Positions 14,816 through 22,804 of a DNA stretch of 63,673 bases are shown piece by piece. Every line of letters begins with the position of its first letter. The first letter of the stretch is position 1. This DNA comes from Prevotella sp. (GTDB lineage Bacteria > Bacteroidota > Bacteroidia > Bacteroidales > Bacteroidaceae). A program made the translations under genes and the position numbers. The notes under the pieces were generated by a model. That model did no database searches, was not told where the DNA came from, and saw only the letters and a program-made list of their open reading frames with translations. Location: NCBI GenBank assembly GCA_017470345.1, contig JAFUEP010000039.1, positions 1 to 63,673 of the forward strand, given 5' to 3'.

Positions 14816-17749
14816 TTAGAATAAGTCGTCGAAGAAGTCGTCGACAGCATCGTTGCCGGCGGGCTGCCCGGGAGCGCCGTCATCGCCGGCCTCTTCGGTC
14901 GCGTCGTCAGCCTCTTCGGGCTGCTCGATGGCCTCGGGAATCTGCAGCAGTTCCTCGTTGCTGATCTTCAGCGGCTGGAAGTAGCGGTCGTAGAAGTCGT
15001 CGTAGTCCTTATAGCTGTAGCGCGTGCCGATGAGCGCGAGGTTATGGTCGCTGATGATGAGGCTGCGGCAGGGCTTGAGCAGCTCCTTCATGGGCTCGGC
15101 GGCATAGAGCTGGTTGGCATATTGGCGTGCCTCGTCGTAGTTGAGGAATCCGCTGATGGTCATGCGGCTGACGCCGGGCTGCCGCTCGATGTTGAGGTCG
15201 AAGTTGCGCACGAGGAAGTTCGAGAAGTTGAATCGAGCCATCTCGTAGAGCAGCTGGTTCTCGTTGATGGAGTCAGGCTGATAGACGAGCAGGAAGAGGA
15301 AGGGCACGTCGCGGTCGACGCTGAGCGTGTCGGTCGACGTGGAGTCCTGGGCGAGGGTCATGTCGCGGCGGTTCCAGATGTCGTCGAGGTCGAAGGTGCC
15401 GCCGTATAGCTGTCGTCCCTCCTGCACGCCCTTGATGATCATGCCTGCCAGCTCAGAGACCTCGCTCTGCGGATACTTCTCGACGACCGTCTTGAGCTTC
15501 TCGGCGCAGCCGGGGGCATCGCCCTGGTTGAGCAGGCTCAGTCCGTGGATGAAGAGGAACTTAGGTCGGTTCTCGCCCAGCGGGAACCGCTCCTCGGAGA
15601 GGCGGGCGTTGGTCGCGATGATGTCGTGCTGGCCTTTCTTGAAGGCCTCGTAGGTGACGCCGTAGATGGAGTCCTCGATGTGCTCGCCGAAGCGCTGGTT
15701 CTCAGCGAAGTAGGGGTCGCTGAGCAGGGTGGTCCACTCGCTGTCGGGGAATCCGTTCTTCAGGCTGTCGATGCACGATGCTGCGACGTCGTGGCGGCCC
15801 ATGCGCGAGTAGAGCAGGAACAGGTGATACCAGACGAGGTCCATCTGCTCATAGTCCGGATATTGGCTGGTGAGTCGCTTGAACTGCTTCTCGGCCAGGG
15901 GCAGGTTGTCGAGCTTGTCCTTGAAGATGACGCCCGAGTTGTAGAGGCCGTCCTTGATGATCGTGTTGCTGGCCTCGACGGCCTCCTCGGTGAAGGGTAT
16001 CTGGGCCAGGTAGTACTCGCGGTTGTGGGGGTCGTTGGCCAGTGTGTCGGCCTCTTCGCCTTCGGACCCGGCGACGGAATCGCCGGGCACACTGCCGTCC
16101 TGCGAGCTGCCGTCAGCCATGAGGCTGTCGGCGTTTTCGGCGAGGTCAGAGCCTTCGGCTGACTGGTTAAGGTTGACCACGGTGCGGTTGTTGCGCTGCC
16201 AGTCGTCGACGTTTTCGCGCTTGCCCCACTGCCGCTGGAAGGTCTGCTTGCCCTGGTTGACGGTCATCGGGTTGTAGAAGTACCACGAGCCGTCCTTCGA
16301 CTGGGTCGGGGTCTGCGGCGTGACGTTCCGGTTGTTGCGGTTGCCCACGGCGTCGGCTTTCTTTTGCGCCTCCTCCACCTCGGCCTCGCGCTGCTTGTCG
16401 CGCTCCTCCTTCTCCTTTTTCTTCAGAGCCTCGATGACGCGGTCGATGGCCTCGAGCCGCTCCTTCTCAGGCATGCGGGCCAGCTCCTGCAGCGAGTCCT
16501 GCAGGTGGACGGCGTCAGTGAAGGGCACGAGCTCGTCGAGCACCTTCGAGCGGTGGCTGAGCTCCTCGTAGTCAGGGCGGTCCTTGTCGAGCAGTCCGAT
16601 GGCCTCGCCGTAGCAGCGCTGTGCGTCGTTGTATTTCTCCAGCTCCCAGTAGAGGTCGCCCAGTCGGAGCAGCAGCACGCCCTTCTCGATGCCCGAGCGC
16701 GTGCCCTTCTCGTTGCCCTTCTCGTAGGCCGAAATGGCCTGCGTGGTGTCACCCTGGGCCAGATAGATGTTGCCGATGGCGTAGTAGACCTGATCCAGAT
16801 AGTCCTTGTTGTTGTCCGAGCGGGCCATGCGCTTCAGTCGGCTGATCATCTTCTTGGCGTTGCCCTTGGCCATCACCTCGGTCTGGGCGATGCGGGCGTT
16901 GAACTCGAGCTCGTAGGGCGGGTTCTGGCGGACCACCTTCTGGTAGGCCTTATAGGCCATCTGGCGCTCGCCGAGGGCTGCCTGCACCTGTCCCATGAGG
17001 AACCACTCGCGGGCTTTCTGCGTCTTGCGGTGCTCGCGCTTGATGACGCGCCTGAGGTAGGGCACGGCCTCCTTCAGGTCGCCGTTGCGCAGGTAGTAGT
17101 TGGCGTATGTCGCGTCCCATTCGCTCTGGGAGCGATAGTGGATGGAGTCGCGCTTCATGTTGCGCATGACGTCCTCGGCGTCGTAGAGCCAGTCGAGCTC
17201 CGTGTAGCAACGGGCCAGCCAGGCGCGGGCCAGGGCGTTCTGCATGGGCTGCGTCTGATAGAGCCGGCTCATGTAGGCGAAGGTGGCGGCGGCCTCGTCG
17301 AAGTCGCCCTTCTGGAACTGGGCCTTGCCCATCAGCAGCCATGCCTTCCAGAGGAAGGGGTTATATTCGCGGCGCGAGAGCCACTCGATGTCCTTCTGCG
17401 TCTTGCGGCGGCTCTTGTTCCATTCGGGCTTGGCCTTGATGCTGTGCTGCTTGATGGTCTTCTCCATCTTCTCCACCGTGCGCTCGAAGTTGCCCTTGCC
17501 CAGTGTGCGGCTCTGCTTGTTGCCGACGGTGAAGAGCGGCAGCTGCTCGGTGTAGTTGTCCTTGTTGCCCTTCTCCTTCTCGAGAGCGCCGTCGATGTAT
17601 GCCTGCGAGCCGTTGAAGTAGGTATTATATTTTGCGGTGAACGACTGCCAGAAGCGGCTCTTGCCCGTGTTCTTGTGCGCAGAGCATCCGGCCATCAGGA
17701 TGCTGACGGCTACGATGTATATATATATGAGGTAGTTTTTTCTGCGCAT
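14816..17749 (-). CDS. porW: T9SS lipoprotein PorW/SprE with TPR repeats
   Basis: 977 aa from MRRKNYLIYIYI; the lipobox SILMAGC gives a lipidated Cys near residue 22 (an earlier in-frame ATG at 17773 would place the hydrophobic segment unnaturally). Many TPR-type helical repeats span about residues 120-400 (for example FLWKAWLLMGKAQFQKGDFD and EWFLMGQVQAALGERQMAY). A charged coiled-coil stretch (KKKEKEERDKQREAEVEEAQ) and a Gln/Asn-rich linker come next. More repeats follow, then an acidic tail. PorW links the PorK/N ring to the Sov translocon and PorV in the outer membrane. It is upstream of porX on the same strand. Confidence 0.93.
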   Translation of the reverse strand: MRRKNYLIYIYIVAVSILMAGCSAHKNTGKSRFWQSFTAKYNTYFNGSQAYIDGALEKEKGNKDNYTEQLPLFTVGNKQSRTLGKGNFERTVEKMEKTIKQHSIKAKPEWNKSRRKTQKDIEWLSRREYNPFLWKAWLLMGKAQFQKGDFDEAAATFAYMSRLYQTQPMQNALARAWLARCYTELDWLYDAEDVMRNMKRDSIHYRSQSEWDATYANYYLRNGDLKEAVPYLRRVIKREHRKTQKAREWFLMGQVQAALGERQMAYKAYQKVVRQNPPYELEFNARIAQTEVMAKGNAKKMISRLKRMARSDNNKDYLDQVYYAIGNIYLAQGDTTQAISAYEKGNEKGTRSGIEKGVLLLRLGDLYWELEKYNDAQRCYGEAIGLLDKDRPDYEELSHRSKVLDELVPFTDAVHLQDSLQELARMPEKERLEAIDRVIEALKKKEKEERDKQREAEVEEAQKKADAVGNRNNRNVTPQTPTQSKDGSWYFYNPMTVNQGKQTFQRQWGKRENVDDWQRNNRTVVNLNQSAEGSDLAENADSLMADGSSQDGSVPGDSVAGSEGEEADTLANDPHNREYYLAQIPFTEEAVEASNTIIKDGLYNSGVIFKDKLDNLPLAEKQFKRLTSQYPDYEQMDLVWYHLFLLYSRMGRHDVAASCIDSLKNGFPDSEWTTLLSDPYFAENQRFGEHIEDSIYGVTYEAFKKGQHDIIATNARLSEERFPLGENRPKFLFIHGLSLLNQGDAPGCAEKLKTVVEKYPQSEVSELAGMIIKGVQEGRQLYGGTFDLDDIWNRRDMTLAQDSTSTDTLSVDRDVPFLFLLVYQPDSINENQLLYEMARFNFSNFLVRNFDLNIERQPGVSRMTISGFLNYDEARQYANQLYAAEPMKELLKPCRSLIISDHNLALIGTRYSYKDYDDFYDRYFQPLKISNEELLQIPEAIEQPEEADDATEEAGDDGAPGQPAGNDAVDDFFDDLF

Positions 17750-17776
17750 TATAATAATAACTCCGAAATGCACGAT

Positions 17777-17983
17777 TTATTGTGTCGAAATACTTTCGCG
17801 TCGTTTCTTCTCTTCCATGAGGCAGCCGATCTTGCATTCGCCGCTGGCCACACTGCTACATGTCGAGCAGTCGTGAGCCTCGACGACAGGGGCGTCAGTG
17901 CCCCCCTTGGTCAGCATGGAGGCCAGCGCGGCCACGATGCCGAGCGCCGCGAGTGCCCCGATACAGATAAGCGCAAACTGCAT
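17777..17983 (-). CDS. Small Cys-rich inner-membrane protein
   Basis: 68 aa. One N-terminal membrane helix (ALICIGALAALGIVAALASM) followed by a soluble part with a Cys cluster: HDCSTCSSVASGECKIGC. The pattern C-x2-C-x7-C-x3-C could bind a metal or an Fe-S centre. It resembles the small Cys-rich membrane proteins annotated near redox or iron genes in Bacteroidales, but I do not know its function. It lies between aroA and porW on the same strand, 27 bp before porW. Its start codon abuts a short tandem repeat that extends back into the end of aroA. Confidence 0.7.
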   Translation of the reverse strand: MQFALICIGALAALGIVAALASMLTKGGTDAPVVEAHDCSTCSSVASGECKIGCLMEEKKRRESISTQ

Positions 17984-18037
17984 AACTATGAACTATGAAC
18001 TATAAACTATGAACTCTGAACTATGAACTCTGAACTC
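17984..18037. repeat. Short tandem repeat (AACTATGAACT/AACTCTGAACT) across the aroA 3' end
   Basis: About ten-base units of the form ACTATGA/ACTCTGA repeated six times. It covers the gap between aroA and the small membrane protein and encodes the last ten residues of aroA (SSEFIVQSS region). Confidence 0.85.
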
Positions 18038-19275
18038 CTCAGGTCGTCCCAGTAGCGGGGATACGACTTCGAGACCACCTCCGGGTCGTTGATGGCGATG
18101 GGGCGTCGCAGGGCCAGCGGGGCGAAGCTGAGGGCCATGCGGTGGTCCTTGTAGGTGTCGATGGCCGTCGGGGCGTCTGCCTGTCGGGTCGTCGGGTCAA
18201 TCATGGTGCCGTCCCATGAGAGCTGGTCGTCGGCGTCGACGTGCAGGTCGTAGCCCAGCTTGCCCATCTCGGTCTTGAGCGCCTGGATGCGGTCGGTCTC
18301 CTTGATACGCAGCGTGTGGAGCCCGCGGAAGCGGAAGGGCACGCCGAGGCCGCAGCAGGCTGCGACGACGGTCTGCGCCAGGTCGGGCGCATTGACGAAG
18401 TCGTACTCCATCCGTGGCACGCAGTGGCCGTTCTTGCGCAGGGTCACCGTCGTGGGACGTCCCGGCTCCTTCGATGCGAAGGTGGTGCGGACGCCCAGCA
18501 GGCTGAAGATGTAGCGCACGGAGGAGTCGCCCTGCTTCGATCCGTCCATGAGTCCGTGGAGGCGCACCTCTGCCTCGGGGTCGTTCGAGAGGGCCACCAT
18601 CTCATACCAGTAGCTGGCCGCGCTCCAGTCGTTCTCAATCAGATAGGGCCGCGTCCGGTAGGGCCTTGGGCTGACGCTGATCGTGTCGACGTCGGTCCAT
18701 TCGGCGTCGGCGCCGAACTCGCGCATGGTCCATAGTGTCAGGTCGATGTAGGGGCGCGAGATGATGTCGCCCGTCAGCCGCAGTTTCAGCCCGCGCGTCA
18801 GCATGGGGCCGATCATGAGCAGGGCCGAGATGTATTGCGACGAGACGTTGCCGGCTATCTCGACAGGCCCGCCCTCGAGCTGTCCGCCGCTGATGCGCAG
18901 GGGCGGATAGCCCTCCTCGCCGACGTAGCTGATGTCGGCCCCCAGCCGCCGCAGGGCGTCGACGAGCAGTCCGATGGGGCGGTGCTGCATGCGCTCGGTG
19001 CCCGTCAGGACGTGCTCGCCGCAGTCGGTGGCGGCCTGCAGGGCGGTCATGAACCGCATGGCCGTCCCGGCGGCCCCGATGTCGATGGTCGGGGGCATGT
19101 CGCGCAGGGCGCGGATGATGACCTTCGTGTCGTCGCAGTCGCTCAGGTTGTCGGGCAGCAGGCATCCGCCCGAGAGGGCACAGATAATGAGGGCCCGGTT
19201 TGAGATGCTCTTCGATGCGGGCAGGGTGATGTCGGCTCGCAGCCGCTCGGGAGCCGTAATCTGGTATGTCGTCAT
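18007..19275 (-). CDS. aroA: 3-phosphoshikimate 1-carboxyvinyltransferase (EPSP synthase)
   Basis: 422 aa. Transfers enolpyruvate from PEP to shikimate-3-phosphate in the shikimate pathway. Family motifs: PASKSISNRALIICAL near residue 16, GAAGTAMRFMTALQA, HVLTGTERMQHRPIGLLVDA (short form of the RPM loop), SSQYISALLMIGP, and near the end LRIKETDRIQALKTEMGKLG and TYKDHRMALSFAPLAL. The start at MTTYQITAPERL is preferred to an upstream ATG at 19326 because that extension is not family-like. The last residues come from a tandem repeat and look appended. metY lies upstream on the same strand, separated by a 21-bp palindrome array. Confidence 0.95.
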   Translation of the reverse strand: MTTYQITAPERLRADITLPASKSISNRALIICALSGGCLLPDNLSDCDDTKVIIRALRDMPPTIDIGAAGTAMRFMTALQAATDCGEHVLTGTERMQHRPIGLLVDALRRLGADISYVGEEGYPPLRISGGQLEGGPVEIAGNVSSQYISALLMIGPMLTRGLKLRLTGDIISRPYIDLTLWTMREFGADAEWTDVDTISVSPRPYRTRPYLIENDWSAASYWYEMVALSNDPEAEVRLHGLMDGSKQGDSSVRYIFSLLGVRTTFASKEPGRPTTVTLRKNGHCVPRMEYDFVNAPDLAQTVVAACCGLGVPFRFRGLHTLRIKETDRIQALKTEMGKLGYDLHVDADDQLSWDGTMIDPTTRQADAPTAIDTYKDHRMALSFAPLALRRPIAINDPEVVSKSYPRYWDDLRSSEFIVQSS

Positions 19276-19370
19276 GTCGTGTTCTTTAGATGTTGCAAAT
19301 GTAATGAAAACTTGCGACATGACCAAATCTGGCGTGCTAAAATATCTTTATTCTTTTTTATAAAACTTTC

Positions 19371-19447
19371 GGCACGCCGTGACGCCATGACGTCACGCCG
19401 TGACGGCATGAAATCACGTCGTGACGGCATGCCGTCACGACGTGACG
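19371..19447. repeat. 21-bp palindromic tandem array (copy 1)
   Basis: Exact 21-bp period: CGTGACGCCATGACGTCACG at 19378, then units at 19399 and 19420 and a partial unit at 19441. Each unit is CGTGACGnCATGnnGTCACGn, a palindrome around CATG. Flanks AAACT(T)T and AGTTTT are inverted to each other. A second array in opposite orientation lies at 34264. Confidence 0.9.
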
Positions 19448-19509
19448 AGAGTTTTGCCGGCAGCCGCGCAGACGTCAGTCGGCCGTCGGCAAGGGGGAGG
19501 GGAAGGGCA

Positions 19510-20799
19510 TCAGACCTGGTCGAGCGCCTGGGCGAGGTCGTCGATGAGGTCGTCGATGTGCTCGGTGCCGATGGAGAGGCGCACGGAGGCCGGCGTGATG
19601 TGCTGCTGGCGGAGCTCCTCGGGCGTCATCTGCGAGTGGGTCGTCGTGTAGGGATGGATGACGAGGCTCTTCACGTCGGCCACGTTGGCCAGCAGCGAGA
19701 AGATCTTGAGGGCGTCGCAGAAGCGCCAGGCCTCCTGCTCGCCGCCCTTCACCTCGAAGGTGAAGATCGATCCGCCGCCCTGCGGATAGTATTTCTCGTA
19801 GAGGGCATGGTCGGGATGGTCGGGCAGCGAGGGATGGTTGACCCGCTCCACCTTGGGATGGTTAGCAAGAAACTCGACCACGCGCAGGGCGTTGCTCACG
19901 TGGCGCTCCACGCGCAGCGAGAGCGTCTCGAGACCCTGCAGCAGGATCCAGGCGTTGAAGGGCGAGATGGCAGCGCCCGTGTCGCGCAGGATGACGGCAC
20001 GTATGCGCGTGACGAAGGCTGCCGGTCCGGCCACGTCGGCGAAGACGGCGCCGTGGTAGGACGGGTCGGGCTTGGCCAGCGTCGGATACTTGTCGGCATA
20101 CTGCTTCCAGGGGAACGTGCCGCCGTCGACGATGACGCCGCCGAGAGACGAGCCGTGGCCGCCGATGAACTTCGTGGCCGAGTGGACCACGATGTCGGCG
20201 CCGTGCTCGATGGGGCGTATGAGGTAGGGCGTGCCGAACGTGTTGTCGATGATGAAGGGGATGCCGTGGCGATGGGCCACGCGGGCGACGGCCTCAATGT
20301 CAGTGACGTCGCTGTTGGGATTGCCGAACGTCTCGGCGTAGATGGCCTTCGTATTGGGCTGGATAGCAGCCTCGAGGGCCTCGAGGTCGTTGATGTTGAC
20401 GATGGTGTTGGTGATGCCTTGCGTCGTCAGCGTGTGGGTGATGAGGTTGAACGAACCGCCGTAGAGGTTGTCGGCCGCCACGATGTGGTCGCCCGCCTGG
20501 CAGATGTTCTGCAGGGCATAGGTGACGGCGGCGGCGCCCGAGGCCACGGCCAGTGCGGCCACGCCACCCTCGAGAGCGGCCACGCGCTGCTCGAAGACGT
20601 CCTGGGTCGAGTTGGTCAACCGGCCGTAGATGTTGCCCGGATCGCGCAGGGCGAAACGGTCGGCGGCATGCTGTGAATTACGGAACACGTAGCTGGTGGT
20701 CTGATAGATGGGCACGGCGCGGGCGTCGGTCGTCGGGTCGGGCTGTTCCTGTCCTACGTGCAGTTGAAGGGTCTCGAAGTGAAGTTTTTTCTGTGCCAT
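19510..20799 (-). CDS. metY: O-acetylhomoserine aminocarboxypropyltransferase / sulfhydrylase
   Basis: 429 aa PLP enzyme of the Cys/Met metabolism family. It makes homocysteine (or methionine from methanethiol) from O-acetylhomoserine. Motifs: IYQTTSYVF, the substrate loop IYGRLTNSTQDVFEQRVAALEG, SGAAAVTYAL, AETFGNPNSDV, FIIDNTFGTPYLIRP and the PLP-Lys in HSATKFIGGHGSSLGG. The length and the long loop before the Lys favour metY over metB/metC. It diverges from an Lrp-family regulator across a shared promoter region, which suggests control of sulfur amino-acid synthesis by that regulator (inference). Confidence 0.92.
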   Translation of the reverse strand: MAQKKLHFETLQLHVGQEQPDPTTDARAVPIYQTTSYVFRNSQHAADRFALRDPGNIYGRLTNSTQDVFEQRVAALEGGVAALAVASGAAAVTYALQNICQAGDHIVAADNLYGGSFNLITHTLTTQGITNTIVNINDLEALEAAIQPNTKAIYAETFGNPNSDVTDIEAVARVAHRHGIPFIIDNTFGTPYLIRPIEHGADIVVHSATKFIGGHGSSLGGVIVDGGTFPWKQYADKYPTLAKPDPSYHGAVFADVAGPAAFVTRIRAVILRDTGAAISPFNAWILLQGLETLSLRVERHVSNALRVVEFLANHPKVERVNHPSLPDHPDHALYEKYYPQGGGSIFTFEVKGGEQEAWRFCDALKIFSLLANVADVKSLVIHPYTTTHSQMTPEELRQQHITPASVRLSIGTEHIDDLIDDLAQALDQV

Positions 20800-20832
20800 A
20801 TCTTTGAAGTATTATTGGTTGGTTTCCGGGTG

Positions 20833-20864
20833 CAAAGTTACGAATTTTAGAAATATCTACCAAA
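20833..20864 (-). promoter_or_regulatory. metY promoter (minus strand)
   Basis: Reading the minus strand: TTTG (20864-20861), 20-bp spacer, TAACTTTG (20840-20833). Start would be near 20826, about 27 nt before the ATG. Confidence 0.8.
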
Positions 20865-20868
20865 TGTT

Positions 20869-20899
20869 TTTGTAAATTCGGAAAAAATAGCTAACTTTG
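20869..20899 (+). promoter_or_regulatory. Promoter of the Lrp-family gene
   Basis: TTTG (20869-20872), 19-bp spacer, TAACTTTG (20892-20899). It is back to back with the metY promoter; their -33 elements are only 4 bp apart, so one bound regulator could affect both. Confidence 0.8.
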
Positions 20900-20975
20900 C
20901 CGCGAATCGCAAAATATCCGTCTGACGGCGGCCCCGATGCGGCCCCCGCGCAGAATTTTATTCCAAGCCCGACGT

Positions 20976-21437
20976 ATGGAACAACTCGACCAAACCGACC
21001 TGCGGATCCTCCGCACCCTGCAAAACGACGCAAAACTGACCACCAAGGAGCTGGCAGCGGCCGTCAACCTGACCCCGACGCCCGTCTTCGAGCGACTGAA
21101 ACGGCTGGAGCGGCAGGGATTCATCCGCCGCTACGTGGCCGTGCTCGACGCCGAGAAGCTCGGCCAGGGGCTCATCGTCTTCTGCCACGTGAAGCTGCGC
21201 CACATGAACCGCGACATCGCCTCCGACTTCGAGCGGCGCATCAAGGAGATCGCCGAAGTGACGGAGTGCTACAACACGAGCGGCAACTTCGACTATTTAT
21301 TAAAGGTACATGCGCGCGACATGAAGCAGTATCAGGAGTTCGTGCTCAACAAGCTCGGGGCCATCGAGTCGCTCGGGTCGCTCGAGAGCACCTTCGTCAT
21401 GAGCGAGGTGAAGCACACCTACGGCATCAATATCTGA
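20976..21437 (+). CDS. Lrp/AsnC-family transcriptional regulator
   Basis: 153 aa from MEQLDQTDLRILRTLQ (an earlier ATG at 20937 adds a basic, non-family extension). N-terminal winged helix-turn-helix: LTTKELAAAVNLTPTPVFER and LKRLERQGFIRRYVAVLD. The C-terminal RAM ligand-binding domain runs from about residue 65 (LIVFCHVKLRHM, VTECYNTSGNFDYLLKVHAR). Such proteins sense amino acids and often control the adjacent divergent operon, here metY. The exact ligand cannot be told from sequence. Confidence 0.93.
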   Translation: MEQLDQTDLRILRTLQNDAKLTTKELAAAVNLTPTPVFERLKRLERQGFIRRYVAVLDAEKLGQGLIVFCHVKLRHMNRDIASDFERRIKEIAEVTECYNTSGNFDYLLKVHARDMKQYQEFVLNKLGAIESLGSLESTFVMSEVKHTYGINI

Positions 21438-21497
21438 CGTCTGCGTGCATAATTATCCGAACGACTTATCATTTCTGTAAGTTTTTTCGGATTTTTC

Positions 21498-21528
21498 TTT
21501 GTCGGTTGTAAGTTTTTTTGTAACTTCG
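21498..21528 (+). promoter_or_regulatory. Promoter of the porin gene
   Basis: TTTG (21498-21501), 19-bp spacer, TAACTTCG (21521-21528; one mismatch to TAnnTTTG). Confidence 0.7.
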
Positions 21529-21574
21529 CGCCCTACAAGACTTAATTAACACAAAAAAAGATCTGAGGGTAACA

Positions 21575-22672
21575 ATGAAACAAAAGACTTGCAAATGGAG
21601 AACGCTGGCCGTGCTGATGGCTGTCTTCAGCAGCGTGGCCGCCATGGGGCAACAGCAATCGTCGGCTGACGACACCGACTGGATGAAGAACCTCACCAGC
21701 CGCATCATGTTCAACGGCTATGCCCAGGCGGGCTGGTCCTGGCAGGACGCCGGCGGGGTGAAGACGAACAGCTACAACCTGAAGCGCACGCTGCTATGGG
21801 CCAAGGCCCGCATCACCGACCGATGGTCGTTTCTGTTCATGCACGACTTCTCGAGCGTCGTCCAGGAGTTCTACACCGACTATCGCCTCACGCGCGACCG
21901 CTCGCTGAGCGTCCGCTTCGGACAGTTCAAGCACTCTTATACCATGGAGAACCCCCTCTCGCCGACCGCCCTCGAGCTCATCGACGTCTATTCGCAGGCC
22001 GTGCTCTATCTGGCAGGCGAGGGCCCTGACCCCCTGAACGGCGTCAACTACGGCCGCGACCAGGGACTGATGGTCTATGGCGACCTGCTGCGGGGCATGC
22101 TGCACTACGAGCTGGCGCTGATGAGCGGACAGGGCATCAACCGCCGCGACCAGAACAATCAGAAAGACTTCATCGCCAAACTGGAGGTGCGCCCCTTCGA
22201 CGGACTGCGCATTGCCGGCTCGGGCTACGTCGGCACGGGCTGCGCCGTCGGCACGGCCGCATGGAACCCCGCCGTCCAGGTGGGCGACAACTACAGGCGC
22301 AACCGCTACGCCGTCGGCGCGGAATATAAGACGGCGCCCTATGCCGGCAGCCAATTCAAGGAGGCCCGGCCGGTCAGCATCCGCGCCGAATGGCTGGGCG
22401 GACAGGACGGCGACGTGGGCTCGCGCGGCGGCTACGTGACGGCCTGCGTGCCCGTGGTCGACGCCCTCGACGTGGTGGCGAGCGGCGAGACCTTCGACCG
22501 CAACACGACCACCGACGGCTGGGAGCAGACCAACCTGACAGTCGGCCTGCAGTACTGGTTCTACAAGAAGTGCCGGCTGCAACTGCAATACACCCGCTGC
22601 CTCTGCGGCGACATGGTCAGCCCGGGCGGCGACTACAACTGGCTGCAGGCGCAGGTGCAGGTGGCGTTTTAA
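21575..22672 (+). CDS. Outer-membrane porin of the phosphate-selective (OprO/OprP-like) family
   Basis: 365 aa. Signal peptide to about residue 25 (AVLMAVFSSVAAMGQ). The rest is a strand-rich barrel: MFNGYAQAGWSWQD, KARITDRWSFLFMHDF, LSVRFGQFKHSYTMENPLSP (a segment typical of the family) and LTVGLQYWFYKKCRLQLQY near the end. The terminal residue is Phe (QVQVAF), as expected for an outer-membrane barrel. The stop codon lies inside the left arm of an inverted repeat that fills the gap to the symporter gene. The natural solute is unknown; phosphate selectivity is only a family name. Confidence 0.82.
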   Translation: MKQKTCKWRTLAVLMAVFSSVAAMGQQQSSADDTDWMKNLTSRIMFNGYAQAGWSWQDAGGVKTNSYNLKRTLLWAKARITDRWSFLFMHDFSSVVQEFYTDYRLTRDRSLSVRFGQFKHSYTMENPLSPTALELIDVYSQAVLYLAGEGPDPLNGVNYGRDQGLMVYGDLLRGMLHYELALMSGQGINRRDQNNQKDFIAKLEVRPFDGLRIAGSGYVGTGCAVGTAAWNPAVQVGDNYRRNRYAVGAEYKTAPYAGSQFKEARPVSIRAEWLGGQDGDVGSRGGYVTACVPVVDALDVVASGETFDRNTTTDGWEQTNLTVGLQYWFYKKCRLQLQYTRCLCGDMVSPGGDYNWLQAQVQVAF

Positions 22673-22804
22673 GCCCCTCCCGGCCTCCCCGAAGGGGAGG
22701 AGGGCCTGCGGGGCTTGATGACAGATATTTTTGTATTTTAAATATGGTGCCTCCATGAAGCCCGTGAGGCACTCCTCCCTTTCGGGGAGGTCGGGAGAGG
22801 CTTT
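22671..22804. repeat. G/C-rich inverted repeat filling the porin-symporter gap
   Basis: Left arm 22671-22716 starts AAGCCCCTCCCGGCCTCCCC; right arm 22758-22803 is its inverted copy with about six mismatches. Each arm contains its own smaller palindrome (CTCCCCGAAGGGGAG). The left arm includes the porin stop codon and the right arm ends one base before the symporter ATG. Confidence 0.9.

Noticed and set aside
16364-17998. 544-aa plus-strand reading frame opposite porW
   Set aside because: Leu/Val/His-rich antisense translation of a GC-rich gene, no homology, no promoter or start context; porW is clearly the coding strand.
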